Source of the DNA: Folioceros fuciformis
Lineage: Eukaryota > Anthocerotophyta > Anthocerotopsida > Anthocerotales
Assembly: GCA_049999805.1 (NCBI GenBank)
Contig: JBNGIO010005977.1
Coordinates: 1 to 37,076, forward strand
DNA length: 37,076 nucleotides
Reading direction: 5' to 3'
Part shown: positions 30,236-37,076 of the stretch, piece after piece
Layout: every line of letters starts with the position of its first letter
Numbering within the stretch: the stretch's first letter is position 1
Position numbers and translations under genes: made by a program
The notes under the pieces: model-generated
Databases searched by the model: none
What the model was told of the DNA's origin: nothing
What the model saw: only the letters and a program-made list of their open reading frames with translations

Positions 30236-31262
30236 CTAGTCCTTTGTTAAGACAGATGGGGACGCATCGATGACATCTCCATACCTGCGAAGCGTATATT
30301 CATGAAAGCTTTCACGAAACCTCGATGCTGCTTTTCTCAGTGTCCTCTGCATCTGTCGATAAGACAAGGGTGGTCGTTGGAGCCGAGGAAATATTTGCAA
30401 GGCATCGTCATAGTCCTCGGCTTCACAAACATTTAGATCGAGGCATTGAGAACGCAGGTCCTCGATGTTCACGGTTGGTAGGACCCAGTTCAGTGTTTTA
30501 AGGATATTTAATTCGCCGCTAATGTCAGTCACTCAGACTCTCCAATTGCCGAGCAATCACGATTATGTGGTGAGGCTAACAACTCCAACAGATTAGCATC
30601 CCCTGCAGGTGAATGGGGGAGGCTGGCTGGCAAACAGGCTACGGAGACCTCGTACAAGCTGCGACACATTGCAGACTAACTGATGCACATTGGTGAAACC
30701 CGGAGCCAGGGTCCAAGCCTGATTGTTGGGTTAGGTGGAGAAAAACACACGCTGTACATTGCATGTGTATGTACATACATCCTTATTCGCACGCAAGGCT
30801 CAGGATTGGGGGAGCTCATTCACGTGCATACTTTATTCGCTGGCAGTCACTTTCAGTTAAAGCCACAGGAGGCCGAAAGGGGGGCAAGGGGCCCGGCCGC
30901 CTTCCTGCGGCTGGCGTAGGTCTGATGTCATTTCTCAACCAGCTGTAGCATGCCAATAATGTGTGTAGGCCTGCATCCCAGGACCGTCCACTATCAGTGT
31001 TCGATATGAAGGGGTACCTGATACTGACCTCTTGCCAACAACTGAATTTTGCGGGTGAATTGTGACTGTACCAGAGTTTCTGGCACACGACGATCACGAT
31101 CCATCGCGTGGCACAGATGTCTGTCAGGCCAAGCGGCAGGCAGTCGTTCACCCACATGTCAAGCAAGGACCGTTCTGATTCACGTTGATCTAGTTCATTA
31201 TAGCTGGGAAGATACGGCTTGAACTCTGCTAGGATCACATCATCTGTAAAGCCTGTGCTCAA
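30236..31262 (-). pseudogene. Probable decayed or fragmentary gene of unknown family
   Basis: Three minus-strand segments look like protein but do not join cleanly. 31240-31037 begins after a ttacag acceptor (DDVILAEFKPYLPSYNEL) and ends at a gtcagt donor. About 30623-30535 begins after cacctgcag (DANLLELLASPHNRD) and hits TGA. About 30529-30236 continues in the next frame (ISGELNILKTLNWVLP, later FPRLQRPPLSYRQMQRTLRK) to a TAG. The last two would be continuous with a single-base frameshift near 30533. No start codon or family is recognised. The locus lies between NPF-3 and NPF-4 and overlaps neither. It could be a pseudogene, a gene with unrecognised splicing, or chance frames. Confidence 0.35.
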
Positions 31263-31401
31263 CCTTCAAATCTCTTGCTTGCGTGACTACCTCCTGGCGC
31301 TCCTGTGGGGACAGGTCTTGGCGAGATATGCATACAGATATAGTTCCTGCTAAGTTGAACACAACCAAGTCCAACCTCCACAGAGGATATCAAAGATATG
31401 T

Positions 31402-33618
31402 TCATGGGAGGCTCGAAACAGTTTCAGATTCAGCTTGCTCTCGGAGAGGCTGATCTGAATGTGTAACCTCCTCAGAAGCAGAATCTTGCCTCACTGGTTT
31501 ATATCTGTACCAGTGAGCACAAAGCAAGTAAAAGAAAAAATTCAAAAAACTCAAAACTGCCAAAAACGAGTAGAAGTAATCAAGCCGACTCCTGTTCAGG
31601 TTATTTGCCAGCCATCCTGGATCATCACCCTTGCTTGTTACCCTGGTGACAAGCGTAACAAGGAGGGTGCTCAAATAGTGACCTGCACCAATCGTACTCA
31701 GATAGATAGCCGTGCCCAGACTCCGCATCCCATCTGGGGCTTCGTTGTAGAAGAACTCGAGCTGCCCAACTTGTGTAAAGATCTCTGTAATCCCCCTCAG
31801 GGAGTACTGAGGGACAAGCCAAAAAATGCTCATGGGAATCATTACATCAGGTTTATCCAACAGCCCATGCTCCTTCGCAACATTCACTCTCTTCACCTCC
31901 ACCACAGCTGCCACGACCATGCACAACGTGGCGAAGATCATACCTGTACCAATTCTCTGAAGGGTTGTTATTCCATGCTCGTACCCAGTGAACCTTCGGG
32001 CAAACGGCACGAAGTAGCGATCATAAAGAGGCAGAAAAAAGATCACATTCAGCAGCTCAAAGACAGACAGTGTGGCTGGTGGGAACTTGAAGTGTGGCCC
32101 CATGTTATTATCCAGAGTACTTGCGGCTTCTACAGAGAAAGTCTCCAGCTGCCCAAGAGCTGCCCACACTGTGATTGTGCTCAGCCAGATAGGCAGAACT
32201 CTCACAATAAGCTTCAGCTCCTCCACCTGGGTGACACTACAGAGTTGCCATCTGCTCGGAGGTTCATCATCATACACGTGCGTTTTGACGACCACGGCAG
32301 CCTTATCAAGAAACCTGCTTGGCGGAAAAGCAGCGAGACATCATTAATTTTAATTCAGCAGCCACACGTTAGAGAAAAACAAAGGAGACCAAGGGCTTAC
32401 TTGAACTGCTTCGTATGATGGAGCGGCGCCTTCGAGGACTGGAGATCCGTGGCGTCTCCATGATACAGTAAGGTATCATCTAGTGGCAACGAGAATCTAA
32501 ACTTACGTACTGCAGCAACTAAAACTTGTGCAATACGAGTCAAGGGACTGCCAGCCGGCGCTTTGTATCTATACAGACTGGCCCCGGCCACAAATAACAG
32601 GATGCCTATGATCATGATCCCAGACGGTATGCCAAATCCCCAGCCAAATCCTATATTATCCTGTATATATACAAAGAGGGTTACAGATATCAATGAACCT
32701 ACAGAGATGAAAAAATAGAACCAGTTGAAGAAGTGAGCCAAGTGTTGCTTCTCTTTGGCATCCTCTGAATCAAACTGATCTGCTCCAAGAGCTGAGACAT
32801 TGGATTTGATCCCTCCATTGCCTAAAGCAATGAGATACAGACCAACTAGAAAGATAGCCATCTGCAATCCATGAGCCGGTTTGCATGTAACACTCATCTC
32901 ACTTGGGCAGGAAGCCGGACGGAGTGATGGCAAGGTTGCAGAAAGAGTTAGGACAGTCATACCCTGCACGAGAACAGGCAGGTAGAAGACTCCTTAGGAA
33001 TCCTCAACCTTCAAAGCTCACTCTAGAACAGCCTGTTGTCCAAAACTCAGATATGTCGGTTTCAGCACATACCACAGTCTGTACTGACGCAAAACTAGAA
33101 ATGGCCCAGAAACGACCGAGGTATGCATCAGCCGCAAAGCCTCCAATGAACGGAGTGAAGTAATTGGTGCCCACAAAGTTGGAGACAGTGTTGGCCGCCT
33201 TCACCTTGCTCAGATGCATGTTATCCACGAGGTAGGTTACAAGATTCCGTTGAAGCCCCAAGGTTGCCAGCCTTTCACAGATTTCGGTCGCTACAATACC
33301 CACCAAGGTAAATGTTAGGCGTGGAACTTCACTTAACACCTCAGATTGCGTAGCGTCTACTCCACAAGCCAACCATCCTGTCAGAGAAGTACCAAATATC
33401 AAAGGAGCTGCTCTCCATCCACCAGTCCTCTCCCTAACAGCCACTCTTCCTTTACGGTCCAAGAACCCATCTACCACAAATGTCTGATCGTTCTCCGCCT
33501 CAACCTCTCCCTGCAAGAGGGACAGCAAAGCCATTAGCTGCATGCTACGAAGTGCCTCAAGCACTTCACGCTCAACTGGGTCCTCTCACCCTTCTCCACG
33601 GGCTACGAAACCTACCAT
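31402..33618 (-). CDS. NPF (NRT1/PTR family) transporter, NPF-4 (diverged)
   Basis: Fourth NPF gene. Exons in gene order: 33618-33616 (ATG only), 33510-33393, 33290-33073, 32963-32401, 32314-31402, coding for 604 aa. The first large exon starts GEVEAENDQTFVVDG right after a ctcttgcag acceptor. The exon upstream (33662-33616, after ttgcag) ends in ATG at a gt donor and keeps the frame, so the start codon probably sits at that junction. The frame upstream of this ATG is also open, so a longer N-terminus cannot be excluded. The ExxER motif is EICER (43-47). GGIKSNVSALGADQFD and GQLEFFYNEAPDGMRSLG are typical. It differs from the other three: the Thr101-equivalent is Ala (GRFWAI), the His356-equivalent is Leu (AALGQ), and the C-terminal half (SLRGITEIFTQVG, YLSTLLVTLV) looks more like the NPF5/NPF8 side of the family. 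The intron after YIQ found in the paralogues is absent. Confidence 0.87.
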
Positions 33619-33662
33619 ATCCTCTGAAGAATTGACAGACTTGTACTCGAACTTGAGGCCAC

Positions 33663-35318
33663 CTGCAACACAACAAAACCGTAGAATGAGAACCTGCCTT
33701 CGGACAAGAGCTTTCAGGTGCATGCAGAAGGCCTTGACACAATTCCAGAGAAGAAGCTGCATCGTAAAACAAAATCTACACCTTACCGGAATCGTGAGGC
33801 CCCCGGGCCCGGATGCGGGAACCCTGAGGCCCCATTGAACCTGGCGCCGTACACAGGAGGGAGATTCAGGCGTATGTGCACCCCACAAGAGAGAGGGATG
33901 GTAACAACGCCAGCCTGCGAAAGCAGTTACCGGCTCTGGCAGTGCCGCTCACGCATGCCCTGCTGATCTGTCGGGCCGTCATGGTCAGTAAATCTCTGCA
34001 CGGCTGTTCATTGCTGCCTGAAATTTTGTGATATCGGTCTCAGGGACCGAACCACCAGTGCGGGAGAGGCACGTTCATGTCCGGTCTGCATCAAGAGACC
34101 TTGTTCTGTCTTTCACACAGACCACGTTCAGTGTATCCTTCCGCAGCTGGACTGGTCATCTGTCATCTCCAGCCAATCATCGTGGGGCCCCCGGAAGCGT
34201 AGGAATGGAGGTGGCTGCAAGCTGGCACGCGAACTACAGACTATCGAGCTGACGCAATCCAGCCTCTGGACTGAAATGCACTTGCTTCACGGTGGACAAC
34301 AGATTCCCTTCCCCAAACAGCTAATTGTCCGTTTCGTGTTTAGCCTAGGATCCGTTAACACCTGCCCATATTTAACGATAGCCCTTTGGAGCCCAAGTAT
34401 CAAGCCACCGGCACGAGGAGAGCAGGGGTAAAGCTTGAGGAGCTTCGAGGATCGTACACTGCCGACCAGAAATTAGATACACCATAGACAGTTTTTATGA
34501 GTAGATCAAGGATTTGCATGCAACCCAATTTCCAAGACTCCGGATGTTTTGATCCCAAATCTTGAAAGATGTAGGAAAATGTGTGGCAAAGAGCCGGCAC
34601 AGTGTTCCCCCGCTTCCAAGGCCATTCTTGTCACAAGGTGAACAGAAGCTTAGTGCTATGGCAAGTCATCAGACTAGGGCCATCTCATTTCAAAGAGATA
34701 TGTTGGATCTCTTCCATGACAATGAGATGACGTCATTGACAACAAATTGTTTTAGTGAGCGTCTTTGTTTCAAAGCGTGATCAATGGATATTTGTGACAG
34801 GCTTGCGGAGAGCATTGCATTAACAAGGTAACATCAATAGGGTATCACTCGATACAAGTCCCATGAAGCACAGTATGTCGTCTCCCTTTTCTTGGGTTAC
34901 CGAAAGATGAAATCTCGACTGAAGAGGACATGCAAACACTGGTGGAATCTCCGCCTAAGAGGAAATACAAACTTCCATTGCCCCGAGCCATTCCCAGGGT
35001 CGCACGTGGCCGCCCGTACTTGTGAGTGCGAAGGGAGCTAAGGGAAGGCTTCCTGGCACACGCGTCAATCGGTGCAGGGCCCAAGTGTTGGGCGGTGCGA
35101 TTACGGAAACAGCCAATGACACAGTTCCACCTATGCCGTCACAGCGCATAAGAGGAATTGCAGAGGAGAAGGAAGCCATGTGTCGCTCGCTCTCTCATCC
35201 GCAATCTGTCCATCTCCGTTGTCTATCTCAGCAAAAAGTTCACGCGTTGATCCTCAAGTCTTCAATCTGGACTTGAACTTTCTGCATACCACGCTCGTAT
35301 TTGGAATTTCAGCGAACC
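33663..35318. other. 1.65-kb spacer
   Basis: Upstream of NPF-4 on one side and of the helical-repeat gene on the other. Contains possible 5' UTR exon sequence of NPF-4 next to 33662. No other gene is supported, and short frames on both strands have no recognisable motifs. Confidence 0.45.
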
Positions 35319-36601
35319 ATGGCCAGCAACCAGCTTTCTGAGGTCCCGAGTGACCAGGTGACTGCAGCTTCACAGATATGGCATCCCTGAAGCGTTCACT
35401 TCTGCAGCTGGAGGACTAAAGTTTCTCTGATTCCTGGTTTACTGTGGTGCAGCGTAATTTGGTGGAGTCGTTGGGAGATCTGAGCATCGGGCAGGAGCAG
35501 GGCTTTGAGTCCCAGCCAGCGGGCCTTGCAAGGCCAAGAAGCGGCCTGGCCAGAACTTCTTCCACCGCCTCTTCCGCCTCGGATGTCCCCCAAGGTTTGC
35601 GCAGTTCCTGCGTCTCCTGCATTTCTTTTATCTCCTGTGTCTTCTGCATTTCCTGCGTGCTTCGTTTCATCTCCTGCGTCGGTTGTGAGCTCGGTAACGT
35701 TCTCACGATTGTCCTCGGAGCAGGTGATGCCGGGAAGCCGTTCACGGAAAAGCTGGCGGAGCAGGAGAGGGGGGACGCTGAGGTGACGGATGGGAGGGTG
35801 GTGGCGAGCAAGCCGCCGTCCGGGATCCTTCAGTCCGTGACCGAGAAGATCTCGCTGACTGTGCAGTCGGCCAAGGACGCCATCGCCAAGAAGCGGGAGC
35901 AGGCCAAGTCCTCGGCAGGGAAGGACGGGGACCAGGACGTGCTGGTCCTGGACGAGGAATACACCAAGAAGGTCGCGGACGAGGCGAGCGAGCCGAGCGC
36001 GACCAAGGATGCCCTGGCCTCGACAGGAGCCGCGGTGGTAGGTTCCGCGGTGGCTGCCAAGGATGCTGTCATCGCTTCCGTTTCGGAAGCCGGGAAGGGA
36101 GAGGGAGAAGCCGTGGAAGGAGAAGGAGCTGTGGCCCCGGCCAAGGGCGGGATCCTCGAGACGGTGGGGACGAAGATCGCGCAGTCCGTGCAATACGTGA
36201 AGGGAGCTCTGGTGTCCGGGAAAACAAAGGGCGAAGGCGATCGCGAGGCGGAGGCGGAGGCGGAGGCGGAAGGGACCGGGAAGGGAATTCTCGGGAAGGT
36301 CGGGGAGAAGGTGACGCAGTCGGCGCAGTACGTGAAGGAGTCGGTGCAATCCAAGACTGTGACGGATCCTGCCAACCCTGATAAGGTGCATGTGCAGCAG
36401 ACGGCCAAGTCGATGCTCAAGTCTGTCGGGGAGAAGGTGAGCCAGGGCACGGCGTATGTGAGGGATGTCGCTCTGACCCGCGCAGGGCCATATTCCAATG
36501 GTCCGGTGGAGACCGCGCCTGAGACAGGTCTGATCAATCCGAGCTCTGTTGTTGTGACCGAATCTCATGAGCCTGAGGTGCAGAGCACGCAGGGGAATTG
36601 A
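35319..36601 (+). CDS. LEA-like protein with four 24-residue helical repeats
   Basis: Hydrophilic Ala/Lys/Glu/Gly-rich protein of 352 aa; I do not recognise a named family. The long frame from 35444 has no ATG before its last quarter. Exons 35319-35357, 35453-35594 and 35724-36601 solve this with phases 0 and 1: MASNQLSEVPSDQ joins RNLVESLGDLSIG, and SSASDVPQ joins GDAGKPFTEKLAEQ. Four copies of a 24-residue amphipathic helix with consensus GIL..VGEKV.QS.QYVK lie at about residues 94-117, 203-227, 248-271 and 290-313. Between copies 2 and 3 is an (AE)n run. Such helices resemble LEA and apolipoprotein-type membrane- or lipid-surface proteins, so a role in desiccation or other stress is plausible but unproven. 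No signal peptide is seen. The second intron is 129 nt with no in-frame stop, so its retention would also be translatable. Confidence 0.7.
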
Positions 36602-36927
36602 CTACAAAAACTGTGGAAAACTCCCGGGACAAGGGACGCCGTAGCGGGCATGGAACGTAGCAGAAACTTGTTATTGTGAAAAATGTTCTAGGTGTTGACG
36701 AGCGAGCTTTGCCTCCAATAGGGTAGTTGCGTAGCTTAGCAATTTTGTATATTCATTCATTCTTTGGAACTGATGTGATATTTACGTTGGCAAAGACTTA
36801 TTGAAGGGAATAGAAGCGATAGCTCTTGTATACCCTATGGGCACCGACGAATTTATGGAATACCACCTCACTCGCACGAGCAAGCTAGATACATGGATAG
36901 GTCAAGGTGATAGCTCCTTTCTTTCAT
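36602..36927. other. 3' flank of the helical-repeat gene
   Basis: 3' UTR and AT-richer flank, no further gene. Composition falls back toward AT-rich at the window end. Confidence 0.5.
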
Positions 36928-37076
36928 CTTGCCACTTCATGCTTCATCCTTGCCACTTCATGCTCCTTGTTATTTCGTGCTCCTTGTTACTTCGTGTTCC
37001 TTTCGTGCTCTCTTTGCTACTTCGTGCTCCTTTCGCCACTTCCTTGCCTTGCCACTTCCTTTCTTTCGTCCTTGCC
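36928..37076 (+). repeat. Degenerate 17-19-bp tandem repeat at the window edge
   Basis: Imperfect units of the type cttgccacttcatgctc / cttgttacttcgtgctc repeat about seven or eight times and run off the window end. The plus strand is strongly pyrimidine-rich. Confidence 0.8.

Noticed and set aside
31459-32418. 319-codon plus-strand frame
   Set aside because: Antisense to the NPF-4 last exons. The minus strand gives clear NPF sequence and this frame has no recognisable protein features.
35604-35690. Cys-rich membrane segment as part of the normal protein
   Set aside because: It falls inside a GT-AG interval with matching phases, so it is more likely an intron. Retention is kept as a finding.
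35396-36568. 390-codon minus-strand frame, Arg/His/Leu-rich
   Set aside because: Mirror of the GC-rich coding strand of the helical-repeat gene. The opposite frame has the ordered 24-residue repeats.

Overview
This looks like nuclear DNA of a land plant with a compact gene layout. The window holds 12 protein-coding loci in 37 kb, most introns are 72-144 bp, and it contains plant-only families: a chloroplast pTAC2-type PPR protein, four NPF (NRT1/PTR) transporters, plant-type SNX1 and a GT47 exostosin-like glycosyltransferase. An SSNA1/DIP13 gene, whose family is tied to centrioles, basal bodies and flagella, points to a plant with swimming sperm (bryophyte, lycophyte or fern). That placement is inference; I cannot name the species.

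Layout. 1-4140 is AT-rich and rich in repeats. It holds an SSNA1/DIP13 gene (420-1029, +) cut by a 100-N assembly gap, an orphan basic ORF (1768-2895, -) and three families of short tandem repeats. From about 4140 the base composition shifts to GC-rich. Then come NPF-1 (4759-7075, +), a 2.8-kb stretch with no secure gene, NPF-2 (9933-12413, +) and intronless SNX1 (13030-14268, +). pTAC2 (15122-18086, -) and a G-patch splicing-factor gene (18394-19560, +) are divergent. Next is an eIF3i pseudogene (20032-21657, -), an AT-rich spacer with two tandem-repeat arrays, and an intact eight-exon eIF3i gene (23884-25596, -). An intronless GT47 gene (25921-27267, -) and NPF-3 (27424-29755, -) follow. A probable decayed gene (about 30236-31262, -), NPF-4 (31402-33618, -), a long spacer, and a three-exon gene for a helical-repeat, LEA-like protein (35319-36601, +) complete the window.

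How the genes relate. The four NPF genes form a split cluster, two on + at the left and two on - at the right, with unrelated housekeeping genes between them. They share three intron positions and a 218-nt second core exon, so they are old local paralogues. NPF-1 to NPF-3 resemble the NPF6/NRT1.1 type by eye, while NPF-4 is diverged. The other genes (retromer, plastid transcription, splicing, translation initiation, cell-wall glycosylation) share no pathway. I saw no CRISPR, phage, IS element or rRNA/tRNA gene. Exon models were built by hand from splice sites, reading phase and remembered protein families, with no alignment run. Several genes are invisible or look broken as plain ORFs but join into intact proteins when spliced: SSNA1, eIF3i, the pTAC2 C-terminus and the ends of the NPF genes.
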